From Rhizobiaceae bacterium (GTDB taxonomy: Bacteria; Pseudomonadota; Alphaproteobacteria; Rhizobiales; Rhizobiaceae), in assembly GCA_019635715.1 (NCBI GenBank), contig JAHBYY010000041.1, forward strand, positions 1 to 39,716: a stretch of DNA of 39,716 nucleotides, in the 5' to 3' direction. A program made the translations under genes and the position numbers. Under the pieces are notes generated by a model. The model was not told the origin of the DNA and ran no database searches. It saw nothing but the letters and a program-made list of their open reading frames with translations. This document shows positions 8,743 to 21,784 of this stretch, one piece after another. Positions within the stretch are counted from its first letter, which is position 1, and the number at the start of each line of letters is the position of its first letter.

Positions 8743-10956
8743 ATGGCAAAGGCAGGCAAGGCCGCGGCGACCGGGAAGCCGGAATTTGCCGCCGCGGCGA
8801 GCGACGTGGCCGCGATCATCGCGGGGACACATGGCAACCCCTTTGCCGTTCTCGGAGTGCAGCAGGTCGACGCGAGGCTGTGCGCGCGCTGCTTCGTGCC
8901 GCACGCCGAATTCGTCACCGCCTACACGCTGGCCGGCCGGAAGGCCGGCGAGCTGAGCCGTCGCGACGGCGCCGGCTTCTTCGAGGGTCCGCTGTCGATC
9001 AGGAAGCGCCAGCCGCTGAAGTTCCACGCCCGCAACGCGGGCGGCGAGTGGTGGCTGACCGATCCCTACTCCTTCGGTCCGGTGCTCGGGCCGATGGACG
9101 ACCATCTGATCGTCGAGGGATCGCATCTGCGCCTGTTCGACAAGATGGGCGCCCATCTGATCGACCATGAGGGCAGTTCGGGCGTCCACTTCGCCGTCTG
9201 GGCGCCGAATGCCCGGCGCGTCTCGGTCGTCGGCGATTTCAACGAATGGGACGGCCGCCGCCATCCGATGCGCTTCCGGCAGGATATCGGCGTCTGGGAG
9301 ATCTTTCTTCCCGACATCGGCGAGGGGCGCGCCTACAAATACGAGATCATCGGGCCGAAGGGCCAGCGCCTGCCGCTCAAGGCGGATCCTTTCGCCTTCC
9401 GTTCGGAGCTCAGGCCGGCCACCGCGTCGATCACCGCCGCGCCGCTGGCGCACGCGTGGGGCGACGCGGCGCACCGGGCGCATTGGAGCGGCGTCGACGT
9501 GCGCCGCCAGCCGATCTCGATCTACGAGGTCCATGCCGGCTCGTGGCAGTTGCGCGACGACGGCACCTTCCTGTCCTGGGACGAACTCGCCGACCGGCTC
9601 ATTCCCTACGTGGTCGACACCGGTTTCACCCATATCGAGTTCCTGCCGATCACCGAGCACCCCTACGACCCGTCCTGGGGCTACCAGACGACCGGGCTTT
9701 ATGCGCCGACCGCCCGCTTCGGCGATCCGGCCGGCTTCGCCCGCTTCGTCGACGGGGCGCACCGCGCCGGCATCGGCGTCATCCTCGACTGGGTCCCGGC
9801 GCATTTCCCGGTCGACGAGCACGGGCTGATCTGGTTCGACGGCACGGCGCTCTACGAGCATGCCGACCCGCGCAAGGGCTTCCACCCCGACTGGAACACG
9901 GCGATCTACAATTTCGGCCGCCGCGAGGTGGTCGCCTATCTGGTCAACAATGCGCTCTACTGGGCGGAGAAATTCCACCTCGACGGGCTGCGCGTCGATG
10001 CGGTGGCCTCGATGCTCTACCTCGACTACTCGCGAAAGGAAGGCGAGTGGATTCCCAACGAGAAGGGCGGGCGCGAGAACCTGGAGGCCGTGCGCTTTCT
10101 CCAGGAGATGAATGTCGCCGTTTACGGCAAGCATCCGGGCGTCATCACCATCGCGGAAGAATCCACCTCCTGGCCGAAGGTCTCGCAGCCGGTCCATGAG
10201 GGCGGGCTGGGCTTCGGCTTCAAGTGGAACATGGGCTTCATGCACGACACGCTGGAGTATGTCTCCAAGGAGCCGATCCACAGGAAGCATCACCACGACC
10301 AGATCACCTTCGGCCTGGTCTATGCCTTCAGCGAGAATTTCGTGCTGCCGCTGTCCCACGACGAAGTCGTCCACGGCAAGGGCACGCTGCTCTCCAAGAT
10401 GGCGGGCGACGACTGGCAGAAATTCGCGACGCTGCGTGCCTACTACGCCTTCATGTGGGCCTATCCGGGCAAGAAGCTGCTGTTCATGGGACAGGAGTTC
10501 GCCCAGCGCCGCGAATGGAGCGAGGCGCGCGCGCTCGACTGGTTCCTGCTCGACTATGCGCCGCATCGCGGCGTCCGCGCCGCGCTGCGCGACCTCAACG
10601 CCCTCTACCGCAGCCGTCCCGCGCTCTATGAGCGGGATTGCGAGCCGGAGGGATTCGAATGGCTGATCGTCGACGACCGCGCCAATTCGGTCTTCGCCTG
10701 GGCCCGCCATGCGCCCGGCGCCGAGCCGATCGTCGCCGTTTGCAACTTTACGCCGGTGATGCGCGACGATTATCGTGTGCCGATGCCCAGGGCCGGCCGG
10801 TGGCGGGAGATCCTGAACACGGACGCCGCCGCCTATGGAGGGTCCGGCAAGGGCAATGGCGGCGAGGTCAGCGCCAGGCTTGAAGCCGGCGCGGTCCGGG
10901 CCACCATGGTGCTGCCGCCGCTGGCGACGGTGCTGTTCGAATATCTGGGCGAGTGA
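8743..10956 (+). CDS. glgB: 1,4-alpha-glucan branching enzyme
   Basis: This 737-residue GH13 branching enzyme transfers alpha-1,4 chains to make alpha-1,6 branches in glycogen. It has the long enterobacterial-type layout: an extra N-terminal beta domain ([10 protein letters not shown] start), a CBM48 domain ([23 protein letters not shown]), the catalytic barrel and a C-terminal beta domain. Catalytic blocks are [17 protein letters not shown] (nucleophile D419), [11 protein letters not shown] (acid/base Glu 472 or 473) and [12 protein letters not shown] (third carboxylate). The ATG at 8743 is chosen because GGGAGG lies 11 bp upstream; the alternative GTG at 8731 overlaps that site. The end overlaps the 5' leader of glgC. 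Confidence 0.95.
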   Translation: MAKAGKAAATGKPEFAAAASDVAAIIAGTHGNPFAVLGVQQVDARLCARCFVPHAEFVTAYTLAGRKAGELSRRDGAGFFEGPLSIRKRQPLKFHARNAGGEWWLTDPYSFGPVLGPMDDHLIVEGSHLRLFDKMGAHLIDHEGSSGVHFAVWAPNARRVSVVGDFNEWDGRRHPMRFRQDIGVWEIFLPDIGEGRAYKYEIIGPKGQRLPLKADPFAFRSELRPATASITAAPLAHAWGDAAHRAHWSGVDVRRQPISIYEVHAGSWQLRDDGTFLSWDELADRLIPYVVDTGFTHIEFLPITEHPYDPSWGYQTTGLYAPTARFGDPAGFARFVDGAHRAGIGVILDWVPAHFPVDEHGLIWFDGTALYEHADPRKGFHPDWNTAIYNFGRREVVAYLVNNALYWAEKFHLDGLRVDAVASMLYLDYSRKEGEWIPNEKGGRENLEAVRFLQEMNVAVYGKHPGVITIAEESTSWPKVSQPVHEGGLGFGFKWNMGFMHDTLEYVSKEPIHRKHHHDQITFGLVYAFSENFVLPLSHDEVVHGKGTLLSKMAGDDWQKFATLRAYYAFMWAYPGKKLLFMGQEFAQRREWSEARALDWFLLDYAPHRGVRAALRDLNALYRSRPALYERDCEPEGFEWLIVDDRANSVFAWARHAPGAEPIVAVCNFTPVMRDDYRVPMPRAGRWREILNTDAAAYGGSGKGNGGEVSARLEAGAVRATMVLPPLATVLFEYLGE

Positions 10957-10976
10957 GTGAACCGGGGAGGAAAGAC

Positions 10977-12239
10977 ATGGAGGCCGACAGGAGAAGCCAG
11001 CCGCTGGCCCGCGACGCGATGGCCTACGTGCTGGCCGGAGGGCGAGGCAGTCGCCTGAAGGAGCTGACAGACCGCCGCGCCAAGCCGGCGGTCTATTTCG
11101 GCGGCAAGACGCGCATCATCGACTTCGCGCTGTCGAATGCGCTGAATTCCGGCATCCGCCGTCTCGCGGTCGCCACCCAGTACAAGGCGCACTCGCTGAT
11201 CCGCCACCTGCAGCGCGGCTGGAACTTCCTGCGCCCCGAGCGCAACGAGAGCTTCGACATCCTGCCCGCCAGCCAGCGCGTTTCCGAGACCCAGTGGTAC
11301 GAGGGCACGGCGGACGCGGTCTACCAGAACATCGACATCATCGAATCCTACGGCCCGGAATTCATGGTCATCCTGGCCGGCGACCACATCTACAAGATGG
11401 ACTACGAGCAGATGCTGCGCCAGCACGTCGACCAGGGGGCGGACGTCACCGTCGGCTGCCTCGAAGTGCCGCGCATGGAGGCCACCGGCTTCGGCGTTAT
11501 GCATGTCGACGGCAAGGACCAGATCATCTCCTTCATCGAGAAGCCGGCCGATCCGCCGGGCATTCCCGACCGGCCGGATTTCGCGCTGGCCTCGATGGGC
11601 ATCTACGTCTTCAGGACCAAGTTCCTGATGGACCAGCTTCGCCGCGACGCCGCCGACTCCTCCTCGAGCCGCGATTTCGGCAAGGACATCATCCCCTACA
11701 TCGTCGAGCACGGCAAAGCCGTGGCGCACCGCTTCGCCACCTCCTGCGTCCGCTCGTCGATGGAGAACGAGGCCTACTGGCGCGATGTCGGCACGATCGA
11801 CGCCTATTGGGAAGCCAATATCGACCTGACCGACGTCACGCCGGAACTCGACCTCTACGACAAGGAATGGCCGATCTGGACCTATGCCGAGCTGAAGCCG
11901 CCGGCCAAGTTCGTGCATGACGAGGACGGGCGGCGCGGCATGGCGGTGTCGTCGCTGATCTCCGGCGACTGCATCGTCTCCGGCGCGTCGCTGCGCCGCA
12001 GCCTGGTGTTCACCGGCGCGCGCATCAACTCCTACTCGTCGCTCAACGAAGTGGTCATGCTTCCCGACTGCACGGTCGGCCGCGGGGTCCGCCTCAGCCG
12101 CTGCGTCATCGATCACGGCGTGACGATCCCCGAGGGACTGGTGGTCGGTGAGGATGTGCGCCTCGACGCCAAGCGCTTCCGCGTCTCGGAGAAGGGTATC
12201 GCGCTCATCACCCAGCCGATGATCGACAGGCTCGGATGA
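10977..12239 (+). CDS. glgC: Glucose-1-phosphate adenylyltransferase (ADP-glucose pyrophosphorylase)
   Basis: This 420-residue enzyme makes ADP-glucose and pyrophosphate from glucose-1-phosphate and ATP, the committed and regulated step of bacterial glycogen synthesis. The N-terminus has the nucleotide-binding motif [22 protein letters not shown] (18-39, also carrying the activator-site residues), [11 protein letters not shown], a [13 protein letters not shown] metal/sugar site, FIEKPADPP, and a C-terminal left-handed beta-helix region typical of the family. The ATG at 10977 follows GGGGAGG by six bases; an in-frame GTG at 10953, inside the glgB stop region, is less likely. In the related Agrobacterium enzyme fructose-6-phosphate and pyruvate are activators (recalled), which would link this step to the adjacent fructose genes. 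Confidence 0.95.
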   Translation: MEADRRSQPLARDAMAYVLAGGRGSRLKELTDRRAKPAVYFGGKTRIIDFALSNALNSGIRRLAVATQYKAHSLIRHLQRGWNFLRPERNESFDILPASQRVSETQWYEGTADAVYQNIDIIESYGPEFMVILAGDHIYKMDYEQMLRQHVDQGADVTVGCLEVPRMEATGFGVMHVDGKDQIISFIEKPADPPGIPDRPDFALASMGIYVFRTKFLMDQLRRDAADSSSSRDFGKDIIPYIVEHGKAVAHRFATSCVRSSMENEAYWRDVGTIDAYWEANIDLTDVTPELDLYDKEWPIWTYAELKPPAKFVHDEDGRRGMAVSSLISGDCIVSGASLRRSLVFTGARINSYSSLNEVVMLPDCTVGRGVRLSRCVIDHGVTIPEGLVVGEDVRLDAKRFRVSEKGIALITQPMIDRLG

Positions 12240-12253
12240 TGAGGTTGAACACC

Positions 12254-12332
12254 GGGGACAGTTTACTTTCTTTCCGCAGAAAGGTCGAAGCGCTTCGATG
12301 TGGGCGCGGGCGGAAAAAAGTAAACTGTCCCC
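12254..12332. repeat. REP-like inverted-repeat element between glgC and glgA
   Basis: Arms of 24 bp (12254-12277) and 23 bp (12310-12332) are complementary apart from one extra C. Each outer end reads GGGGACAGTTTACTTT on its own strand. The interior holds a perfect 14-bp palindrome, TCGAAGCGCTTCGA (12285-12298). Ends of this type are recalled from REP-like elements tied to Y1 REP-associated transposases; no transposase is present. The element fills nearly all of the 116-bp glgC-glgA gap and would fold into a long hairpin in the message. Confidence 0.8.
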
Positions 12333-12355
12333 TGTATCCAGCCTGGAGACACTGA

Positions 12356-13801
12356 ATGCAGGTGCTCGCCGTCACGCCGGAAATCTATCCGCTGATCAAG
12401 ACCGGCGGGCTCGCCGACGTGACCGGCGCGCTGCCGCTGGCGCTTGGCCAGCGCGGCGTCGCGACCCGCACGCTGATCCCCGGCTATCCGGTGGTGATGG
12501 CCAAATTCAAGAAGAAGAAGGCCGCCACGCAGTATTCCAGCCTGCAGGGCGGCAAGGCTTCGGTGCATGCGGTGAAGATCGACGGGCTCGATCTTCTGGT
12601 CCTCGATGCTCCCCACCTCTTCGACCGCCCCGGCGGACCCTATGTCGATGCCGGCGGCAAGGACTGGCCGGACAACTGGCGGCGCTTCGCGGCGCTGAGC
12701 CAGGTCGGCGCCGACATCGCCAGCGGCGCGCTCGCCGGCTTCGTCCCGGACATCGTCCACGTCCATGACTGGCAGGCGGCGCTGACGCTCGCCTATATGC
12801 GCTATGGCGCGGCGGTCGGCGTGCCGTCGGTCATCACCGTCCACAACCTCGCCTTCCAGGGCCAGTTCGGCGCGTCGATCTTCGCCGAACTCGGCCTGCC
12901 GCCGCAGGCCATGGCACTGGACGGCGTCGAATATTACGGCGGCGTCGGCTATCTGAAGGCCGGCCTGCAGGCTGCCTGGGCGATCACCACGGTCAGCCCG
13001 ACCTATGCGCAGGAGATCCGCAGCCCGCAGTTCGGAATGGGGCTCGACGGGTTGATCAACAGCCGTTCCACCGACCTTTTCGGCATCGTCAACGGCATCG
13101 ACCCGGAGATCTGGAACCCCGTCAGCGATCCTTACCTCGTCGGGAAATATGCTCCGACCGCGCCGAAATCGCGCGAACCCAACAAGCGTGCCGTCGAGCA
13201 GCGCTTCGGGCTCGGCCGCGACAAGGGACCGATCGTCTGCGTGATCAGCCGGCTGACCTGGCAGAAGGGCATCGACATCCTGGCCGGCGTCGTCGACGAG
13301 GTTGTCGGCGCCGGCGCCCGGCTCGCCGTGCTCGGCTCCGGCGATCCCGGGCTGGAGGGCGCGCTGCACGCCGCCGCGGCCCGCCATCCCGGACGGGTCG
13401 GCGTCGTCGTCGGCTATGACGAGGCGCTGTCGCATGTCATGCAGGGCGGCTGCGACGCCATCCTCATCCCGTCGCGCTTCGAGCCCTGCGGCCTGACCCA
13501 GCTCTACGGCCTGCGTTATGGCTGCGTGCCGCTGGTGGCGCGCACCGGCGGGCTGGCCGACACGGTGATCGACGCCAACGAGGCGGCGGTGGCCGCCGGC
13601 GTGGCGACCGGCATCCTGTTCGCGCCGGAGAGCGGCCCGGCGCTGGTGCAGGCGGTACGCCGCATGATGACGCTCTACGCCGACCGGTCCGCCTGGGCCG
13701 CCATGCAGAAGCAGGGCATGAAGTCGGATGTCTCGTGGGACCGCAGCGCGGTCAAATATGCCGATCTTTACAAGACCTTGCTGGCGAGGAAGGCTGCATA
13801 G
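12356..13801 (+). CDS. glgA: Glycogen synthase (ADP-glucose type)
   Basis: This 481-residue GT5 glycogen synthase adds glucose from ADP-glucose to alpha-1,4-glucan ends. The N-terminal KTGGLADV motif (K15) binds ADP-glucose. [31 protein letters not shown] and [14 protein letters not shown] are family blocks, and the C-terminal [25 protein letters not shown] holds the catalytic Glu. Length is normal. The ATG at 12356 is preceded by TGGAG seven bases upstream, immediately after the REP-like element, so translation initiation may be influenced by that hairpin. Three bases separate its stop from pgm. Confidence 0.95.
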   Translation: MQVLAVTPEIYPLIKTGGLADVTGALPLALGQRGVATRTLIPGYPVVMAKFKKKKAATQYSSLQGGKASVHAVKIDGLDLLVLDAPHLFDRPGGPYVDAGGKDWPDNWRRFAALSQVGADIASGALAGFVPDIVHVHDWQAALTLAYMRYGAAVGVPSVITVHNLAFQGQFGASIFAELGLPPQAMALDGVEYYGGVGYLKAGLQAAWAITTVSPTYAQEIRSPQFGMGLDGLINSRSTDLFGIVNGIDPEIWNPVSDPYLVGKYAPTAPKSREPNKRAVEQRFGLGRDKGPIVCVISRLTWQKGIDILAGVVDEVVGAGARLAVLGSGDPGLEGALHAAAARHPGRVGVVVGYDEALSHVMQGGCDAILIPSRFEPCGLTQLYGLRYGCVPLVARTGGLADTVIDANEAAVAAGVATGILFAPESGPALVQAVRRMMTLYADRSAWAAMQKQGMKSDVSWDRSAVKYADLYKTLLARKAA

Positions 13802-15427
<1,626 letters not shown>

Positions 15428-15434
15428 GATCTTG

Positions 15435-15630
15435 CCTTCTCCCCTTGTGGGAGAAGGTGGCCGAGCCGAGCGAAGCGAGAGCGAGGTCGGATGAGGGGTG
15501 CTCCGGCGAACGCGCTTTTTTCGATTTGCGTGACGTGGCGACATCTTCACGAGAATCGCGGCCTTCCCTCCATCACCCTCATCCGCCTTCGCCTCGCTCA
15601 GGCACCGTCTCCCACAAGGGGAGAGGGAGA
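15435..15630. repeat. Paired inverted rhizobial intergenic repeats between pgm and glgX
   Basis: Two related copies face each other: about 15435-15500 (beginning CTTCTCCCCTTGTGGGAGAAG, ending GGATGAGGGGTG) and about 15574-15630 in the reverse orientation. Each has its own short hairpin (15435-15443 with 49-57 in the first copy). Sequences with this CTCCCC...GGATGAGGGTG pattern are recalled as abundant intergenic repeats of rhizobia. Between them, 15501-15573 has no recognised content. Folded together the pair could act as a terminator-like structure after pgm. Confidence 0.7.
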
Positions 15631-15645
15631 GACCCGCAATTCGCT

Positions 15646-15674
15646 TTGACAACGGACGTTTGGCGGGCGATTTC
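15646..15674 (+). promoter_or_regulatory. Possible glgX promoter
   Basis: A perfect -35 TTGACA (15646-15651) follows the repeat element. At 17-bp spacing the -10 is poor (GATTTC, 15669-15674). If real, transcription would start at or near the ATG at 15681, giving a leaderless message, consistent with the absent ribosome binding site. Weak evidence. Confidence 0.25.
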
Positions 15675-15680
15675 AGCGGC

Positions 15681-17659
15681 ATGAGGAAAGACCATCCGCT
15701 CGGCGCGAGATTGACCGGCAAGGGTACCGACTTCGCCGTCTGGTCGGGCGCGGCCGAACGCCTCTGGCTCTGTCTGTTCGATGGCGAGCGGGAAACCGAT
15801 CGCATCGCGATGACGCCGGACGACAGCGGAACCTGGTCGGTCTCCGTGCCCGGCGTTCCGGAAGGAGCGCGCTACGGCTTTCGCGCCGACGGGCCCTGCG
15901 ACCCGGCAAACGGACAATGGTTCGATCCGGACAAGCTGCTGGTCGACCCCTACGCAGTCGCGATCGACCGGCCATATGTCTACGATGCCAGGCTGGCAGC
16001 ACGTCGCGGGCAGGGCGCCGACACGGCGGCGCTGATGCCGAAGGCGGTGGTGACGCGGCTGCCGCGCGCGGTGAAGGCGCAGCCTCCCGTCTATCGCGAG
16101 GGCGGGCTGATCTATGAATTGCAGGTGCGCGGCTTCACCAGGCTGCACCCCGACATCCCGGAGCAGGAGCGCGGCACGGTTGGCGCGCTGGCGCATCCGG
16201 CCGTCATCGACCATCTCGTCAAGCTGAATGTGTCCGCCGTCGAGCTGATGCCGGTCACAGCTTGGATCGACGAGCGTCACCTCGGTCCGCTCGGGCTGAG
16301 CAACGCCTGGGGCTACAATCCCGTGACCTTCATGGCGCTCGACCCGCGGCTCGCGCCGGGCGGCATCGCCGAGCTGCGCGCCACGGCTGCGGCGCTGCGC
16401 AGGGCCGGCATCGGGGTAATCCTCGATCTCGTCTTCAACCACACCGGCGAGAGCGACGTGCTCGGCCCGACCCTGTCGCTGCGCGGGCTGGACAATGCCG
16501 CCTACTACCGCAGCGTCGCCAGCCGGCCCGGCGTGCTCGTCAACGACACCGGCACCGGCAACACGCTGGCCTGCGACCGGCCGGTCGTGCAGCGCTTAGT
16601 CCTCGACACGCTGCGCTATTTCGTCTTGCAGGCCGGGGTCGACGGCTTCCGCTTCGATCTCGCCCCGATCCTGGGGCGCGACGGGCGTGCCTTTGCCTCG
16701 GACGCGCCGCTTCTGGAGGCGATGCGCACCGATCCCGTGCTGAAGGATCGCGTGCTGGTCGCCGAGCCGTGGGACATCGGCGCCGACGGCTACCAGCTCG
16801 GCCGCTTCGGCCGGCCGTTCCTCGAATGGAACGACCGCTATCGCGACGATGTGCGGCGCTTCTGGCGCGGCGATCGCGGCACGCTCGGCGCTCTGGCGAC
16901 ACGGCTTTCCGGCTCCTCGGACGTCTTCGCCGGCACCACGCGCAGCCGCACCGTCAATTTCCTGGCGGCCCATGACGGGTTCTCGCTCGCCGACCTCGTG
17001 CGCTACGAACGCAAGCACAACGAGGCCAATGGCGAGATGAACCGCGACGGCCACGACGAGAACTTCTCCTGGAACAACGGCGCCGAGGGCGAGACGGACC
17101 AGCCGAAGATCGGCGCGGCGCGGCTCAACGATCTCAAGGCCATGCTGGCGACGCTGTTCTTCTCGCGCGGCGCGATCATGCTGACCGCGGGCGACGAGTT
17201 CGGCCGCACCCAGCACGGCAACAACAATGCCTATGCGCAGGACAACGAGACGACGTGGCTCGACTGGAGCCGGCGCGACCAGGCGCTCGAAGAACATGTG
17301 GCGGGGCTCGCCGCGCTGCGCGCCCGGCTGCCGCAACTGACCCGAACGCGCTTCCTGACCGGTCGGCCGGCCGCGCCGCAGGCCGATCCGGACGTCGAAT
17401 GGCTGACCGAGACCGGCCTTCCGCTCGACGAGGCGGCCTGGAACGACCCGCAGCGCCGGCGTCTCACCATGCTGCTGTCCGGCGAAGGCGAGGAGCGCCT
17501 CGCGGTGGTCGTCAACGGCGACCGGCGCTCCTGCGTGTTCACCCTGCCGGTTCGCGACGGCGGCGCCTGGCAGCGGCTTACCGAAGGCGCCGCGCCTTTG
17601 CCCGACGGCCATCCGCTGATGCCGGGCCGGAGCTGCCACCTGTTCAAGGAGACCAAGCC

Positions 17660-17663
<4 letters not shown>
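15681..17663 (+). CDS. glgX: Glycogen debranching enzyme
   Basis: This 660-residue GH13 isoamylase-type debranching enzyme hydrolyses alpha-1,6 branch links of phosphorylase-trimmed glycogen. An N-terminal CBM48 domain (about 8-100) precedes the barrel. Catalytic residues are D326 in GFRFDLAPILG, E362 in VAEPWDIG and D432 in FLAAHDGFSLAD. The ERKHNEANGEMNRDGHDENFSWNNG block is diagnostic of GlgX. I chose the ATG at 15681, where the conserved RKDHPLGA sequence begins, over a TTG at 15660; neither has a clear ribosome binding site. A TTGACA at 15646-15651 lies just upstream. The stop overlaps the start of the next gene (ATGA). Confidence 0.93.
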
Positions 17664-19285
<1,622 letters not shown>

Positions 19286-19352
19286 GACCGGCACCGCCGC
19301 CGGGCCGAAAAAGGAATCCGGCGCAGACGGTTGGCGTCGGCGGCGAAGGTGC

Positions 19353-21071
19353 CTACTGAACGAGCACGGCGCGTCCGCAGGACGCACCATGGACGCGGAT
19401 GTCGGCCTCGCCGATGGTAACGCCGAGCGTGTCGAGGACGCCGTTGAGCAGCAAGTCGACGGACGGCGACACCGCCGTCAGCGTCGTGCCGAGCGTCGCC
19501 TTCAGGACGTTTCCGAGGCCGAGGTCGATGCCGGCGAGCTTGACCGTCAGCGCCAGATTGCCCAGCAGGGACGCCGTCAGCGTCTGCGCGGCGTTGCGGG
19601 TCGAGACCTTTTTGATCGTTCCGGCATCGATGTCGGCGCGGGTGAATTCGAGATTCTTGGGCCCGGTGTTGGTGATCTGCGCCAGGGCGCTGCCGGTGAC
19701 GGTAACCGCCGGCAGCTTGACCAGCGTCGCCGGCCCGGTGACCGGAGACCTGTCGAAGCGCCTGAACGAGGCCGCGTCGATGCCGGCGATCCTCAACTCC
19801 GCCACGCCGGGGGTCGCCGCGACCGTGACCTTGGTGCTTGCCGGGCGGCCGTCGGGGCAGGAGACCTTGACCAGGCTCGCCTCGCCATAGGCGATTTCCA
19901 GATAGATCGGCAGCTTGATCGAGGTGCCGAGCACGCCGCCCGGGCCGAGCACGTCGATGCTGAGCAGCAGGCGGGTCTGCGCGGTCCGGACGACGGCGCC
20001 GGCCTCGCCGAGCCTGAACCAGGGCGACATCTGGGCCGGTTCGCCGACGGCAAGGTCGAGCGTTGCCGAGGTGATGCCCGGCAGCGTCACGCCGATGTTG
20101 AGGGTGATCTGGTTCGTTCCGTTCGCCAGCGTTGCCGCTCCGGTGAGGATCTGCAGGGCGTTGGCCGCTGCCGACAGGCCGGCCGGACGCCCGCCGAGCG
20201 ACAGATAGCCGGCCTCTCCGAGGTCGAGCACCTTGCCGAGCTTGACCTTGAGCGTGCTGTCGGCCCGCAGGCCGAGGGTCCGCAGGGCCACCGACGATCT
20301 GCTGTCCAGGCCCGGCACCTCGGCCATGGCGGCGGCGATCTTGCCGACCGCCACGTCGCTGGCAAGCAGGTCCGAATAGGTCAGTGCCGTGAGGTTGGCC
20401 TTCACGGCCAGGATGTCGAGGAAATTGAACAGGTCGATGTCGGCCTTGAGCAGCGCCTGATAGTCCATCAGTTGAAGGGAAACATTGCCGCCGAGCAGCC
20501 CGCCGAGAAGGGCGTTGGCGATGCCGCCGTCGAGCGCGGCGAGGCGCGAGCCGATGGAGAAGGCGGCCATGGCGGTGATGCGTGCCACGCCATGGGTCGC
20601 CACGACCGGCGCTTTGGTCATCCAGGTGGCGAAGATGCGCCTGCCCTGCTCCTGAAGCGCGACCTGCGCGGCGTTGTAGGGCGTCTGGCCCGCGACGAAG
20701 CGGCTCGCCGCCGCGATGCCGGCGGAGCCGGTATAGTGTCCCGGCTGAAGCCGCACTTCGACCTGCCCTCCCGTCCGGCCGGCCACCGAGAATGGTCCGG
20801 AGATGACCGCCGCGCTGGGGCGGCCGTTGTCCGACAGGGTCGCAAGCACCGCCGGCTGCATGCTGTCGAGATGCGCTGCGGCGCTGATCGCCGAAAGATC
20901 GGCAAGCGACTGCAATTCGCGGCGCTGGGTGTAGAGCGCGCCGAAATCGATCGCGATGGCCGCCAGGACGAGGCTGGCCGGGGCGAGCATCGCGGTCATC
21001 GTGGCGATGTTGCCGCGCCTGTCCGCCGCGAAGCGCCTGAACCCCTTGTTGCGGCTGCCGGACCTCTTCAT
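19353..21071 (-). CDS. TadG-like pilus-assembly/secreted protein
   Basis: This 572-residue protein starts with a basic cytoplasmic tail, RRGN, and a single hydrophobic segment (APASLVLAAIAIDFGALY) followed by QRRELQSLADLSAISAA. That is the signature N-terminus of TadG/TadE-like proteins, which insert in the inner membrane and are exported or assembled with Flp pili. The remaining about 500 residues are rich in Ala, Leu, Gly and Thr and lack a von Willebrand A domain that I can recognise. ATG at 21071 shares one base with the TadE-like stop (TGATG); a GTG one codon earlier is equally possible. Cys residues occur only late (PDGRPAS region and near the C-terminus). Function beyond family membership is unknown. 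Confidence 0.7.
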   Translation of the reverse strand: MKRSGSRNKGFRRFAADRRGNIATMTAMLAPASLVLAAIAIDFGALYTQRRELQSLADLSAISAAAHLDSMQPAVLATLSDNGRPSAAVISGPFSVAGRTGGQVEVRLQPGHYTGSAGIAAASRFVAGQTPYNAAQVALQEQGRRIFATWMTKAPVVATHGVARITAMAAFSIGSRLAALDGGIANALLGGLLGGNVSLQLMDYQALLKADIDLFNFLDILAVKANLTALTYSDLLASDVAVGKIAAAMAEVPGLDSRSSVALRTLGLRADSTLKVKLGKVLDLGEAGYLSLGGRPAGLSAAANALQILTGAATLANGTNQITLNIGVTLPGITSATLDLAVGEPAQMSPWFRLGEAGAVVRTAQTRLLLSIDVLGPGGVLGTSIKLPIYLEIAYGEASLVKVSCPDGRPASTKVTVAATPGVAELRIAGIDAASFRRFDRSPVTGPATLVKLPAVTVTGSALAQITNTGPKNLEFTRADIDAGTIKKVSTRNAAQTLTASLLGNLALTVKLAGIDLGLGNVLKATLGTTLTAVSPSVDLLLNGVLDTLGVTIGEADIRVHGASCGRAVLVQ

Positions 21072-21517
21072 CACAAGCCTCCGACGCGGATCGTCGACTG
21101 CCGGCGTATGGTGGAGCCGGGCGCAGCCAGACGATCGAGGAGATGGTAGATCGGCAGGTCGCTGGCATCGTAGGTCACGGTCACCACGAACTGGTTGGCG
21201 TCCGCCGCATTGTCGCGGGTCTCGACCTTGACCTTCATGGGATCGATGAACGGATAGCCGCCGGCATTGGCCGAGACGTAGGCCGCGACGATCGACTTGC
21301 GCTCCGTTTCGGTGAGGCCGGATATCGCCGTGCGCGCCGCGTCGGCGGCGATCTGCTGCACCGAATGGCTGGCGCCGAAATAGACGCCGTACCCGGCCAT
21401 GCCCATGACCAGCGCCAGGAAGATCGGTGCGATCAGGGCGAACTCAACGGCGGTCGCGCCGCCCGTCGACGGGACGAATGCGAAGCGGGGCGGATGGCTT
21501 GAGGGTTGTTTGCGCAT
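21071..21517 (-). CDS. TadE-like pseudopilin/pilus-assembly protein
   Basis: This 148-residue protein has the TadE signature: a short basic N-terminus, then GGATAVEFALIAPIFLALVMGMAGYGVYF (about 19-47). The Glu of ATAVEFALI is the conserved +5-type residue of type IV-like pilins, and a prepilin peptidase could cut near the Gly-Ala pair. The following SVQQIAADAARTAISGLT segment is typical too. The ATG at 21517 was chosen because it gives a normal short leader; the frame opens further to 21580 but without support. It is coupled to the TadG-like gene. No CpaA-F/TadA-D genes lie nearby. Confidence 0.75.
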   Translation of the reverse strand: MRKQPSSHPPRFAFVPSTGGATAVEFALIAPIFLALVMGMAGYGVYFGASHSVQQIAADAARTAISGLTETERKSIVAAYVSANAGGYPFIDPMKVKVETRDNAADANQFVVTVTYDASDLPIYHLLDRLAAPGSTIRRQSTIRVGGL

Positions 21518-21638
21518 ACGCCGATATTGAATCGCCGAAGCGACCATGGGGACAAATCGAAATGCAACGCACGATTGCAAGAGGTCGAGGCGGTCAAAAT
21601 TCCGTCGCGCACCTTACGCTGGATGAGCGCGCCGCCTG

Positions 21639-21666
21639 TTGAATTGCCAAGTCCGAGTGCTAGTCT
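21639..21666 (+). promoter_or_regulatory. Candidate promoter of the oligopeptide ABC operon
   Basis: TTGAAT (21639-21644) and TAGTCT (21661-21666), 16 bp apart, lie about 115 bp upstream of the binding-protein gene. They sit in a 267-bp divergent gap (21518-21784) in which I see no other gene. Moderate consensus match only. Confidence 0.3.
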
Positions 21667-21784
21667 TTCCGCACAGGTCCGGCTGCCGCAGGGCGGCCGC
21701 TTACAAAGCCTGCGGCATGACGCACGCGGGTGTTCGGCTTGGTATCGTCGTCGCTGAGGGGCTTCGACCAACAGGGAGATGTTG

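Noticed and set aside
6277-10710. Very long leftward open frame (about 1477 codons) opposite glgP and glgB
   Set aside because: It mirrors two strongly supported enzymes, spans their intergenic gap and has the Arg/Asp/Val/Gly-rich composition produced by the antisense of high-GC genes. No domain was recognisable.
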